Assembly: GCF_001611675.1 (NCBI RefSeq) | Contig: NZ_CP014766.1 | Coordinates: 4,154,001-4,218,000, forward strand | DNA length: 64,000 nucleotides | DNA from: Pontibacter akesuensis | GTDB taxonomy: Bacteria; Bacteroidota; Bacteroidia; Cytophagales; Hymenobacteraceae | Direction of reading: 5' to 3' | Shown: piece after piece, positions 36,915-44,863 of the stretch | Numbering within the stretch: position 1 is the stretch's first letter | How the letters are laid out: every line of letters starts with the position of its first letter | Program-made: the position numbers and the translations under genes | The notes under the pieces: model-generated | What the model was told of the DNA's origin: nothing | What the model saw: the letters and a program-made list of their open reading frames with translations, nothing else | Database searches by the model: none

Positions 36915-38024
36915 TTATACAATAGCCTGTGGCGAAAGTGGTTGAGGGTTTGTTGAGGCTTCCTGTGATAAAGCTGGGGCTTCTTCCTTGCTGAATACGC
37001 GCGCAACCCAGCGCGGAAATTCCACCGCTCCAATCACCAGGTACAGGTAGTACGTGAGCAGGCGGTACAGCAGTATCACGATGGTTATAAAGCCCCCTCC
37101 GATGAACACGCCGAAGAAGGCGGGGAAGGCTATCTCGGCAAAGCCAGCGCCCCCAGGCGTAACAGACACAAAAAGCGCGATCTTGTAGATCAGGTTACGT
37201 GAAAAAATTACTAGGTGGTCCTGAAGGTTAAGGTGCGCAAAAGCGGCTATAAGGCAACCAATGATGGCGTAGCGTGCCGTCCATACAAAAATAGTGGAGA
37301 CGCTGGCATGGATCCAGTAGATGGGCTTCTTCGTGAGCATGTGCTGCGAAGCGATCAGAAGTTCGTTGGCATGGCGAAACAAGGGTTCGCTCCAGCGGTG
37401 AAAAGGTTTCTGTCGGCCCAGCCACAACAGCAGGCGCTTTACGGCTTTTGGGTTGATGAACAAAGCGTAAAACATGGTACAGGCATACAGGGCGATCATC
37501 AGATAGGAGAGGAAGAACGCAATGCTGATCGTCTCGCGGAGGGTTTCGTTCAAGCTAACCATCTCTGGAAAAACCTGCCCGCTGGTAAAGAACAGCACCA
37601 GCGGCACCGCCAGCACAAAATACAGGTTATCCAGCATTGCCGTCACCATTACCTGCGCGATAGATTTGCCAAGCGTTATCTTTTCCTTAAAAAGGATGTA
37701 TGCCGCGATCGTGGAGCCACCCACAACTGAAGGCAAGGCACAGGAGGCAAACTCCCACAGCATAATCACATTGAAGCTCTGTTTCCAGCTAAGCGCTTTA
37801 TCGGTAACGAAGCGAATGCGGTAGATATACCCTAAGTCGCGCGCACAAAGAACCAACAGCGCCATCATCATCCAGAACGGACTTGCCTTCACAAGTGTCT
37901 GTAGTTGGCCTGGCTCATAGCTTTGGTACAGCATGTATGAGATTACACCCAAGCCCAGCAGCACGGGCAACACCAGGCGGCGGGCCGAGAATTTCTGCTG
38001 AAGTTGTTTCTGTGTTAGAGCCAT
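36915..38024 (-). CDS. Lysylphosphatidylglycerol synthase TM-region protein (YbhN-like)
   Basis: From the ATG at 38024 the protein is 369 residues; a TTG 12 codons upstream is less likely. It has about eight membrane helices, with WARYAIIGCLIAAF and the segment SVTPGGAGFAEIAF diagnostic of the UPF0104/YbhN (LPG synthase TM) family. Without a C-terminal synthase domain these proteins are thought to move or flip lipids or to tune the membrane; the exact role here is unknown. The C-terminal tail (about 25 residues) is Ser/Pro/Gln-rich. Convergent with acr3. Confidence 0.88.
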   Translation of the reverse strand: MALTQKQLQQKFSARRLVLPVLLGLGVISYMLYQSYEPGQLQTLVKASPFWMMMALLVLCARDLGYIYRIRFVTDKALSWKQSFNVIMLWEFASCALPSVVGGSTIAAYILFKEKITLGKSIAQVMVTAMLDNLYFVLAVPLVLFFTSGQVFPEMVSLNETLRETISIAFFLSYLMIALYACTMFYALFINPKAVKRLLLWLGRQKPFHRWSEPLFRHANELLIASQHMLTKKPIYWIHASVSTIFVWTARYAIIGCLIAAFAHLNLQDHLVIFSRNLIYKIALFVSVTPGGAGFAEIAFPAFFGVFIGGGFITIVILLYRLLTYYLYLVIGAVEFPRWVARVFSKEEAPALSQEASTNPQPLSPQAIV

Positions 38025-38314
38025 AGCTGGGTAGATTTCAAAAATTAAGCCACAACGCAAGTTAATGTGGTAAGCCTGGGCCTGATTTTACTCAAAAGTT
38101 TTGTAGCGCGTATTTTTTGCCTGAAGTGGATTTACCCGCTTGCTTTAGTTGACACTACAGGAATAAAAGTAAGGGTATGCTCCCGCGATAGAAGGGCAAA
38201 GGCTAAGAAATCCCTAACAAATATAATTTTTTGCTATACTTGTAAGGTAAAAAATTAAGACATACCCGATTTTATGCCTTAATTTGATTATTGAAAAAAG
38301 TTAGACATATAGCT

Positions 38315-38341
38315 AAAACCCATTGTGCAGCAATGGGTTTT
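38315..38341 (+). terminator. Orphan intrinsic terminator
   Basis: AAAACCCATTG and CAATGGGTTTT form an 11-bp stem with a 5-nt loop, followed by CTTTT. No plus-strand gene precedes it within 1.5 kb. Confidence 0.65.
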
Positions 38342-38410
38342 TCTTTTATCAACTATCAAGAATTTATGTGGAGGCTTTTCAAAAGTAGATAGAAGGGTGT
38401 CGCATTTGAC

Positions 38411-38469
38411 ATACTTGCAGCAACAGCCACTGCCATCAAAACAGGCACAGTGGCTGTTGCTGCAAGTAT
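38411..38469. terminator. Motif-flanked 22-bp hairpin after mscS
   Basis: ATACTTGCAGCAACAGCCAC continues to a perfect 22-bp stem with a 15-nt loop, closing with GCAAGTAT. The ends are the CAAGTATA motif in inverted order. It lies just past the stop codon of the minus-strand mscS gene. Confidence 0.8.
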
Positions 38470-38472
38470 AGA

Positions 38473-39576
38473 TTAGTTGTTGAAGGACCGTTTAGGAACA
38501 GATTCAGCCTCCTCCTGCTTTTCCTGCCCGTTTTGTACCATAAATAATGTTTGGGTAGGGTAGGCGAATTCGATGCCGTTTTGTTTGAACGCTTTGAAGA
38601 TGGCCAGGTTTATACTTTGCTGGGTATCCATGTACACGGCGTAATCAGATGCCAGCACGTAGTATACCACCTCAAAGTTAAGGCTTGAGTCGCCGTAAGA
38701 GGCAAAGTGCGCCCGATCGAAGCGCGCCTGCTCCTGCGCCTCCACAATACTGCGCAGCAGGCCCGGAATTTCCTCTAACTGCTCCAGTGGGGTTTGGTAG
38801 ATGATGCCGATCTTGAAGGAAATACGGCGCTGCTCCATCCGCTTGTAATTATGGATACGGGAATTTGTCAGATCGGAGTTGGAGAATATCAGCTGCTCTC
38901 CTGTAAGGCTTTTTACACGTGAGGTTTTAATGCCGATCTTGTCTACCACACCCGATTTGTCATCGATCGTGATAAAGTCACCGACCTCAAACGGCCTGTC
39001 AAAGAAAATAACGAAGTAGTTGAAAAGGTCGCCCAGAATGTTCTGTGCCGCCAGTGCCACGGCAATACCGCCAATGCCCAAACCCGCAACGACAGTGGTA
39101 ACATCATATCCCAGGTTGTCGAGCAGCGTCAGCAGACCAATACCCCAGATAATGATGTTGACGATGAGCATGATGCCTCCTAGTTGCTTCACTTTCTCAT
39201 CGCCGTTCTCCTGCCCGTGAATGTAAGCACGCAGCATCAGCAGGATTGTAGAGGAAACCATTCGGATTACCAGGATAGTCACAGCCACCGTTGTGGCAAC
39301 CAGGATGATGTTGTTAACGCGGCCAGGAAGTTTCAGGTAGTCGAGGCCAAGGTAAACGACGCTTATGTAAAGCGCCGGTATTCCAAAACGGTATATGCTC
39401 TCTACCAGAAAATTGTCAATTCTGGTGTTTGTGCGCTGGGTGAGGCGGGCAATCCGGGTAAGTATGGAGTTTTTGAAAAAGCCGATCAGCACGAAGCCGA
39501 GCAGGACAAAGCCCAGTACGATCAGATAAGCTTGGACGGTGTTGTAGTAGTATACATTATCAAGAATTTCATTCAT
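38473..39576 (-). CDS. Small-conductance mechanosensitive channel (MscS family)
   Basis: A 367-residue membrane protein with an N-terminal helix (about 14-35) and three further helices. The MscS pore-lining and beta region follow, with NLGYDVTTVVAGLGIGGIAVALAAQ and DLFNYFVIFFDRPFEVGD. A cytoplasmic alpha/beta cage domain completes the protein. It gates on membrane tension and releases solutes on hypo-osmotic shock. The charged C-terminal tail (QEEAESVPKRSFNN) is extra. A motif-flanked hairpin terminates it, and the gene is monocistronic. Confidence 0.95.
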   Translation of the reverse strand: MNEILDNVYYYNTVQAYLIVLGFVLLGFVLIGFFKNSILTRIARLTQRTNTRIDNFLVESIYRFGIPALYISVVYLGLDYLKLPGRVNNIILVATTVAVTILVIRMVSSTILLMLRAYIHGQENGDEKVKQLGGIMLIVNIIIWGIGLLTLLDNLGYDVTTVVAGLGIGGIAVALAAQNILGDLFNYFVIFFDRPFEVGDFITIDDKSGVVDKIGIKTSRVKSLTGEQLIFSNSDLTNSRIHNYKRMEQRRISFKIGIIYQTPLEQLEEIPGLLRSIVEAQEQARFDRAHFASYGDSSLNFEVVYYVLASDYAVYMDTQQSINLAIFKAFKQNGIEFAYPTQTLFMVQNGQEKQEEAESVPKRSFNN

Positions 39577-39748
39577 GAACCTGTGTTTTATTTTCTGGTA
39601 TGTTCGATTTAGTAGCTGATTATACTTTTAAAGATGGAATTTAAAAGGAGGTAGAGACTGAGCATTACGCCTGATTTTATACGTCCCTTGCCTTAAAATT
39701 ACTATAGAAATGGACGCAAAGCTAAATTATGCCCCTGTAATTGCAAAA

Positions 39749-39778
39749 ACGGCACCTGCTTCTGGGAGCAGGTGCCGT
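39749..39778 (-). terminator. Terminator of the GH13 gene
   Basis: A perfect 12-bp stem ACGGCACCTGCT/AGCAGGTGCCGT with a 6-nt loop; read on the minus strand it is followed by TTTTTG. It lies just after the GH13 stop codon. Confidence 0.85.
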
Positions 39779-39784
39779 TGCTAT

Positions 39785-41641
39785 TTACTTTAACTCAAGT
39801 ATGAGCGGCGACTTTTCGGGTAGTTCCAGCTCCGGTTTCTCAAGGTTAAAAACTTTCTCTGTCAGCACGTCAGTTCCTTGCTTAATTCCCTGCAACTGTG
39901 GGCTGAATTTTGCGAGTTCCAGGTTGTAAGGCGCTTCGTTTTTGTTCAGAATCACCATCATGCGCTTTCCATTTAGCTCCCTAAAGTAGACGTACACGCC
40001 TTTATAGGGTGCGTAGTGGGTAAGCTTACCTTTGTGAATCACGTCAGCGCCTTTGCGCCAGTTCAGGAGCTTTTTGGTCCACTGTTGCATTTCGGTTTGC
40101 GCAGGCTCCAGTCCCTTACCGGTAAAGGCGTTTGTTTTGTCTCCGGCCCAGCCACCAGGGAAATCAGTACGAATGATGCCATGGTCTCCTTTTTCAGTGT
40201 TGTGCATCAGAATCTCGGTGCCATAGTATAACTGCGGGATGCCACGGGTGGTTAGAACATAGGCTAAAGCCAGCTTCGTCAGGGCTGCATCCTGGTTCAG
40301 TTGCGTGTAGATGCGGTCCATGTCGTGGTTATCCGGGAACACCACCAGGTTAGTAGGGTCAGCGTAAACAAAGTCGTTTGCCAGCGTTGCGTAAAGCCCC
40401 AGCCAGCCCGTGTCCCATCCGCCTTCATCTGCATTCAGGGAGACCGAGAGCGCGCTCTGAATCGGGAAATCCATCAGGCTTGGCAGGTAAGAAGTATAGC
40501 CATTCGGGTTTTGCTTGCCGCGTTGCCAGTAGGCTACGATGGAGGGGTTTGTAGACCACTCTTCGCCCACCATGTTGAAGTTGGGATACTCTTCCATCAC
40601 CCGGCGGGTCCACTCGCTCATGAAAGCGGGATCAGGGTAAGAATACGTATCCATTCGGATGCCACCTAAATCTGCATACTCCACCCACCAGATGGTATTC
40701 TGGATAAGGTAGTTGGCCATCAGCTTGTTTTCCTGGTTCAGGTCAGGCATGCTTTCTACAAACCAGCCCTCGGTGTGCATGCGGTAGTCATAGGCAGAGG
40801 CGTGCGGGTCCTGTATGGCTTCGCGCCGGTGGTTGGTGGTTTTGAAGGCATCCTGAAAGTTGAGCCAATCCTCAGTCGGTAGATCGTCCATCCACCAATG
40901 CTCTGAGCCGCAGTGGTTCAGGATCATGTCCATTACCAGCTTTATGCCACGGGCTTTGGCCTCCTTCGATAGGTGCACATACTCCTCGTTAGACCCGAAG
41001 CGGGGATCAACTTTGTAAAAGTCTGTGGTGGAATAGCCATGGTAGGAGTAGGAGGGTTGATCATTTTCCAGCACAGGGTTCAGCCAAAGCGCCGTAAAGC
41101 CCATCTCATCTATGTAACTGAGGTTGTTAAGCAGCCCTTTTATGTCCCCGCCGTGGCGGCCCCCGCGGTCCGTGCGGTTCAGCTTATCAACCATTCCTTT
41201 CATGGTATCGTTTTTCGGGTTGCCGTTGGCAAAGCGGTCCGGCGTTACCAGGTACAGCACATCCGAGTTGGTGAAACCTTCGCGCGAAGCGGAGTTGGCA
41301 TCCCGTTGCTTTAACTCATAAGCATACCGTTGCACTACCTTATTGCCCTGCTTTAGTTGCAGGTTAAACTTACCCGGCTTGGCGTTCAGCAGGTTCAGAT
41401 TCACGAAAAGGTAATTAGGGCTTTTAACTTTTATCACGTCTGTTATCTCCACTCCGGGGTGATTCAAGACGGGCTGCAGGCTGCCAATGTTGTTACCGTG
41501 GAGCAGCAGTTGCAGCTGCGTGTTTTTCATACCCGCCCACCAGAATGCGGGCTCCACACGCAGTTGCCCTTGCTGTGCAGCAGCAGCAAACGTGAGCAGT
41601 GAGAAGAAGAGGGAAAGGAGAAGTAACTTTTTTCGGTGCAT
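39785..41641 (-). CDS. Exported glycoside hydrolase family 13 enzyme (neopullulanase/cyclomaltodextrinase type)
   Basis: A 618-residue protein with a signal peptide (about 1-22) and an N-terminal Ig-like domain (25-115) of the cyclomaltodextrinase type. A GH13 barrel follows: region I DMILNHCGSEHWWMDDL, region II with nucleophile Asp in GGIRMDTYSYPD, the acid Glu in VGEEWSTN, and region IV DNHDMDR. A C-terminal beta domain ends the protein. This matches SusA-like neopullulanases that cut alpha-1,4 glucans in the periplasm. No susC/susD pair is adjacent, so it is not in a classical polysaccharide-utilisation locus here. It is probably monocistronic. Confidence 0.93.
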   Translation of the reverse strand: MHRKKLLLLSLFFSLLTFAAAAQQGQLRVEPAFWWAGMKNTQLQLLLHGNNIGSLQPVLNHPGVEITDVIKVKSPNYLFVNLNLLNAKPGKFNLQLKQGNKVVQRYAYELKQRDANSASREGFTNSDVLYLVTPDRFANGNPKNDTMKGMVDKLNRTDRGGRHGGDIKGLLNNLSYIDEMGFTALWLNPVLENDQPSYSYHGYSTTDFYKVDPRFGSNEEYVHLSKEAKARGIKLVMDMILNHCGSEHWWMDDLPTEDWLNFQDAFKTTNHRREAIQDPHASAYDYRMHTEGWFVESMPDLNQENKLMANYLIQNTIWWVEYADLGGIRMDTYSYPDPAFMSEWTRRVMEEYPNFNMVGEEWSTNPSIVAYWQRGKQNPNGYTSYLPSLMDFPIQSALSVSLNADEGGWDTGWLGLYATLANDFVYADPTNLVVFPDNHDMDRIYTQLNQDAALTKLALAYVLTTRGIPQLYYGTEILMHNTEKGDHGIIRTDFPGGWAGDKTNAFTGKGLEPAQTEMQQWTKKLLNWRKGADVIHKGKLTHYAPYKGVYVYFRELNGKRMMVILNKNEAPYNLELAKFSPQLQGIKQGTDVLTEKVFNLEKPELELPEKSPLILELK

Positions 41642-41820
41642 AGGGCGTAGTTAAGTATAAAATGAATAGTACAAAGGCGCCGCGGCGCTATTAAATGTAA
41701 TAGGCTTCCTGCGGCATTTTTATCCCTTTGCATCGCATGATATTTCAGCTAATACGGGTAAGGCGGGGAATTTTACCCATTCTTACAGATGAAGATAAAT
41801 TGCCTTAAAAGGTGAAAGCC

Positions 41821-42663
41821 ATGAAAGTAGAAAGCCGGTTTGTACGGGTGAGTGGCCTGCGCTTCCATGTAGTGGAAGTTGGGCCGGATACGGGGGAACC
41901 TGTGGTTTTGCTGCACGGATTCCCCGACGCCTGGTTTTCGTGGCAGGCGCAGTTTGATGCCTTGCGTGTAGCAGGTTTCAGAGCTATTGCCCCGGACCAG
42001 CGCGGCTATAACTTAAGCGATAAACCGAAAGGCATTCAAAACTACACAGTGGATAAGCTGGCGGCTGACGTGCTACGGCTTGCAGACGCACTGCGGCTGA
42101 ACCATTTTAGCCTGGTCGGGCATGACTTTGGGGCAATGGTATGCTGGAAACTGGCGCTGGAGCACCCGGAAAGGGTAAAGCGCATGGTAATCTCTAACGT
42201 GCCGCACCCGATGGTGATGCACAATTTCTTGCGGTCAAGCCTCAGGCAGATGCAGAAAAGCAGTTATATAGGCTTTTTTCAGCTGCCTCTCTTACCGGAA
42301 AAGGTGTTAAGGCTCGGCAACTGGCAACTACTCCGCCAACAACTCTCTAGCGGGCTTACAAAGGCGCAGGTACAGCAGTACCTACAGGCTTGGGAGCAAC
42401 CGGGAGCCATCAACAGCATGCTAAACTGGTACAGGGCGTTTCGTTATAATCCGGGAAGTCCAGAAAACAACCTGGTGCACGTGCCGACGCGAATAATATG
42501 GGGCAAGAAAGATCCTTACCTGCTCCACGAAATGGCTGAAGCAAGTATGAAGTACGTTATGCTTGGAGACCTCCGTATGTTAACGGAAGCGGGACATTGG
42601 GTGCAACATGATGCGCCAGACAAGTATAACTCCTTGCTGCTTGAGCACCTCATCAAGCCATAA
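41821..42663 (+). CDS. Alpha/beta hydrolase, epoxide-hydrolase-like
   Basis: From the ATG at 41821 the protein is 280 residues. The oxyanion motif HGFPDAWFSW and the nucleophile elbow VGHDFGAMVCWKLA, with Asp instead of Ser, are those of epoxide hydrolases and haloalkane dehalogenases. The catalytic His is in EAGHWVQHDAP, and an Asp lies in GKKDPYLL. The expected reaction is addition of water to an epoxide through an Asp-ester intermediate. The absence of a dehalogenase Trp pattern leaves epoxide hydrolase as first choice. The substrate is unknown, and the gene is isolated. Confidence 0.88.
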   Translation: MKVESRFVRVSGLRFHVVEVGPDTGEPVVLLHGFPDAWFSWQAQFDALRVAGFRAIAPDQRGYNLSDKPKGIQNYTVDKLAADVLRLADALRLNHFSLVGHDFGAMVCWKLALEHPERVKRMVISNVPHPMVMHNFLRSSLRQMQKSSYIGFFQLPLLPEKVLRLGNWQLLRQQLSSGLTKAQVQQYLQAWEQPGAINSMLNWYRAFRYNPGSPENNLVHVPTRIIWGKKDPYLLHEMAEASMKYVMLGDLRMLTEAGHWVQHDAPDKYNSLLLEHLIKP

Positions 42664-42738
42664 AAGCTGGAAATTAATTGTAAGCAGAGTAGCGCCTTTA
42701 TCAAACCAGAGTATGAGGCCTTTGGATGGTAGTTTCTC

Positions 42739-43239
42739 TTACTTTAAAATCACCCCATCGGCTACAAAGCGCAGTTCCTCTTTTGGGGCTGTGATGGCAG
42801 CAATTTCGGAGGCTGATTTACCTGCATCTTCGGCAAAGTGGCGTTGGTCTTCAACTGAAACCATCTCGCGCTTGGCCGTACCGGTAAATATTACCTGCCG
42901 CCCCTCTAAATTCTCAACGGGAAGAAAGAAGCCGTAATCGCGGAAGGTAACCTTCATCTGCCTGTTGTCCGCCAGCTTTACATCCATCCAGCAGCCCTTT
43001 GCCTGGCAACTCTCCACTACTTCGGCTGCCACAGTTGCCTGCAGCGAATCCTTTCCTGCCACTGCTTCGGCTAAGGCCGCAGCCGGAAGCACTTCCGCCT
43101 CGGAGACAGTAGTACCATAGGTGGTGCCTTTTGCAGCAGGTTGCTGTGCCACTGCCTCAGGGGCTGTCGTGTCGGGCTTCGATTTATTGCACGCGAATAA
43201 ACTAGCGGCGATAAGCAGGGGAAAAGCAATTTTCTTCAT
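42739..43239 (-). CDS. DUF4920 lipoprotein
   Basis: From the ATG at 43239 the protein is 166 residues. A lipoprotein signal ends at Cys17 (lipobox LFAC). A variable Ala/Pro/Thr spacer leads to the DUF4920 core SCQAKGCWMDVKLADNRQMKVTFRDYGFFLP. The Cys pair in SCQAKGCW is conserved in the family. Function is unknown; members look like small OB-fold envelope proteins. Convergent with the hydrolase gene. The neighbouring exported protein at 43318 is on the same strand but not obviously linked. Confidence 0.82.
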   Translation of the reverse strand: MKKIAFPLLIAASLFACNKSKPDTTAPEAVAQQPAAKGTTYGTTVSEAEVLPAAALAEAVAGKDSLQATVAAEVVESCQAKGCWMDVKLADNRQMKVTFRDYGFFLPVENLEGRQVIFTGTAKREMVSVEDQRHFAEDAGKSASEIAAITAPKEELRFVADGVILK

Positions 43240-43317
43240 GAAGAATAAAATGTATAAGCAGAGCAAAAATAAATATTGCTTTCACATTACCAATAAGTTT
43301 CAGGTTAATGTTGCTTT

Positions 43318-43911
43318 TTATCTTGTTTGCAGGTCAACCCATTGGGCGTTCTCAATGGAAATCAAAATTCTACCCGTAAGCAAAGGCAGGTACTCCACTG
43401 GGATTGATCCCTGAAAATTGTCCAGCATCAGGTCAAAATTCGTTGAGAAGTAGATAGTGTTTTCCTTGCGGTTGATTGCTACCGGAATTCGTGTCTCGTT
43501 ATTTACTCCCTGCAGTTGGATGGAGGCAGTGTAATCCTGTACAGAGGCAGCCGCCCGCACTAATTCCAAGGTTTGGTCCGGCATATGGATGTTGATGAGA
43601 AGTTGTGGGTACTTGGCACCGAACAGCGTGTGGTACGCCATGGCGGGCGGAACAGAGTCGTTGAGTGGGAGCAGGCTGGCAACAGGCAAAATAAGCTCGA
43701 GTTGCTGTGAGTTCTTATTATGGCGAACCAGTAACTGCTGCGAGCCATACTCATAGCGCGACAGCGGTCCCTCCAGCGCCACCATGATGCTGTTGCTTCC
43801 AGTATACGCCCCCCTGTCTGTCTGCGCAAATGCCGTGGAGCCCGTAACCCCTAAGCATAGCAGGAGAAGAAAACAAGAATAGGCATAAATGGATTTTAAG
43901 ACGTTGTTCAT
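43318..43911 (-). CDS. Exported YceI-like protein
   Basis: From the ATG at 43911 the protein is 197 residues; a longer upstream start adds a Cys-rich stretch that does not look genuine. A signal peptide (about 1-29, ending STAFA) precedes a beta-rich domain with alternating hydrophobic strands ending GRILISIENAQWVDLQ. The strand order resembles YceI-family lipocalin-like barrels that bind polyisoprenoids in the periplasm. The match is by pattern only, since the usual YceI HS motif is weak, so the call is tentative. No operon partner is apparent. Confidence 0.6.
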   Translation of the reverse strand: MNNVLKSIYAYSCFLLLLCLGVTGSTAFAQTDRGAYTGSNSIMVALEGPLSRYEYGSQQLLVRHNKNSQQLELILPVASLLPLNDSVPPAMAYHTLFGAKYPQLLINIHMPDQTLELVRAAASVQDYTASIQLQGVNNETRIPVAINRKENTIYFSTNFDLMLDNFQGSIPVEYLPLLTGRILISIENAQWVDLQTR

Positions 43912-44162
43912 GTTCTTCTTTAACGCAGATTCACAGCGAAGGGTAGGCATGGGGCGGCAAATATTACTTGTTGCTGAAAAGCCCTGGCAGGTGCAACAAT
44001 AGCAGCGCTTGAACTGTTGTATGGTGAGTGGCAAAAAAGGCCAAATTAACAGGTTAATTGCAAAACTATAACGTACAGGCTTAGGTATAAATACAAGATA
44101 CTGAGGCTAAGTGTAGTGAGGGCGGATGGCATGCACAAGCCCACAGGTAAAAGGAGCAGAGG

Positions 44163-44789
44163 ATGGACCAGGATAAGAAAAACAAAGTTAATTCAGCGCA
44201 ACGGTCAGCTTTCAGGCAGATTGAGAAGATGCACCCTATCAAGATGCTGCTGTACCTGAGTATGCTGGGTATAGGTGTCTTATTTTTTATATTGACAGTT
44301 GCCTTCGCCCGTACAGGCGGTTTCTCTGGAGAGCAATTTGAGTTACCGAAATTCTTTAGCGTCAGCACCATCCTTTTACTTTTCAGCAGTTATACCATGT
44401 CTAAGGTACCGGGCTTTTACAAGCGCGAAAAACTGAAGAAAATGTCCCGTTATTTGGGGTTCACACTATTCTTAAGCGTTTTGTTTGTGGGGGCACAATT
44501 GCTGGGGTGGAATGAGATGTCACGCTCCGGTATTTATTTTACGGGTAAGGCATCAGGCACGTACCTCTACCTTATCTCTGCCCTGCACATTTTGCACCTG
44601 ATAGGAGGCGTTATTTTCCTCTCGTTTATGCTGTTTAAAACGATCTATGTAAACTCTGATGGGGTACGCAGCCTTATCTTCATCCGCGACCCCTTCCGCC
44701 ACCTGCAACTCTCGATGCTGAACAGCTATTGGCATTTCATGGATTTCCTTTGGCTCGGCTTATACCTGGCTTTCCTGTTTATCGCCTAG
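44163..44789 (+). CDS. Orphan cytochrome c oxidase subunit III-like protein
   Basis: A 208-residue membrane protein with five helices. The last two carry ALHILHLIGGVIFL and SYWHFMDFLWLGLYLAFL, the hallmark of heme-copper oxidase subunit III. It lacks the first two helices of full CoxC and the other cox genes are absent here, so it is a stand-alone member. Similar orphans in Bacteroidota may assist an alternative oxidase or another respiratory complex. The soluble N-terminus (MDQDKKNKVNSAQRS) is basic. A strong motif-flanked terminator follows. Confidence 0.82.
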   Translation: MDQDKKNKVNSAQRSAFRQIEKMHPIKMLLYLSMLGIGVLFFILTVAFARTGGFSGEQFELPKFFSVSTILLLFSSYTMSKVPGFYKREKLKKMSRYLGFTLFLSVLFVGAQLLGWNEMSRSGIYFTGKASGTYLYLISALHILHLIGGVIFLSFMLFKTIYVNSDGVRSLIFIRDPFRHLQLSMLNSYWHFMDFLWLGLYLAFLFIA

Positions 44790-44800
44790 AAAAAAACTCT

Positions 44801-44858
44801 CAAGTATAAAGCAGAAGCCCGTGCATCATTTAATGCACGGGCTTCTGCTTTATACTTG
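44801..44858. terminator. Motif-flanked 26-bp hairpin, bidirectional terminator
   Basis: A perfect 26-bp stem with a 6-nt loop. It opens with CAAGTATAAAGCAGAAGCCC and closes with the exact complement ending TATACTTG. It lies between the converging oxidase-III-like and gliding-motility genes. Confidence 0.9.
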
Positions 44859-44863
44859 GCAAA

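Larger units (their letters stand above)
38025..38472. other. Spacer with two hairpins upstream of mscS end
   Basis: 448 bp without a credible gene. It holds a hairpin at 38315-38341 with a T run and a long motif-flanked hairpin at 38411-38469. The first is an orphan on the plus strand and may end a small unannotated transcript. Confidence 0.55.

Noticed and set aside
43318..44034. Long upstream start for the YceI-like protein
   Set aside because: The extension is Cys-rich and lacks a signal peptide; the internal ATG at 43911 begins a clear signal peptide.
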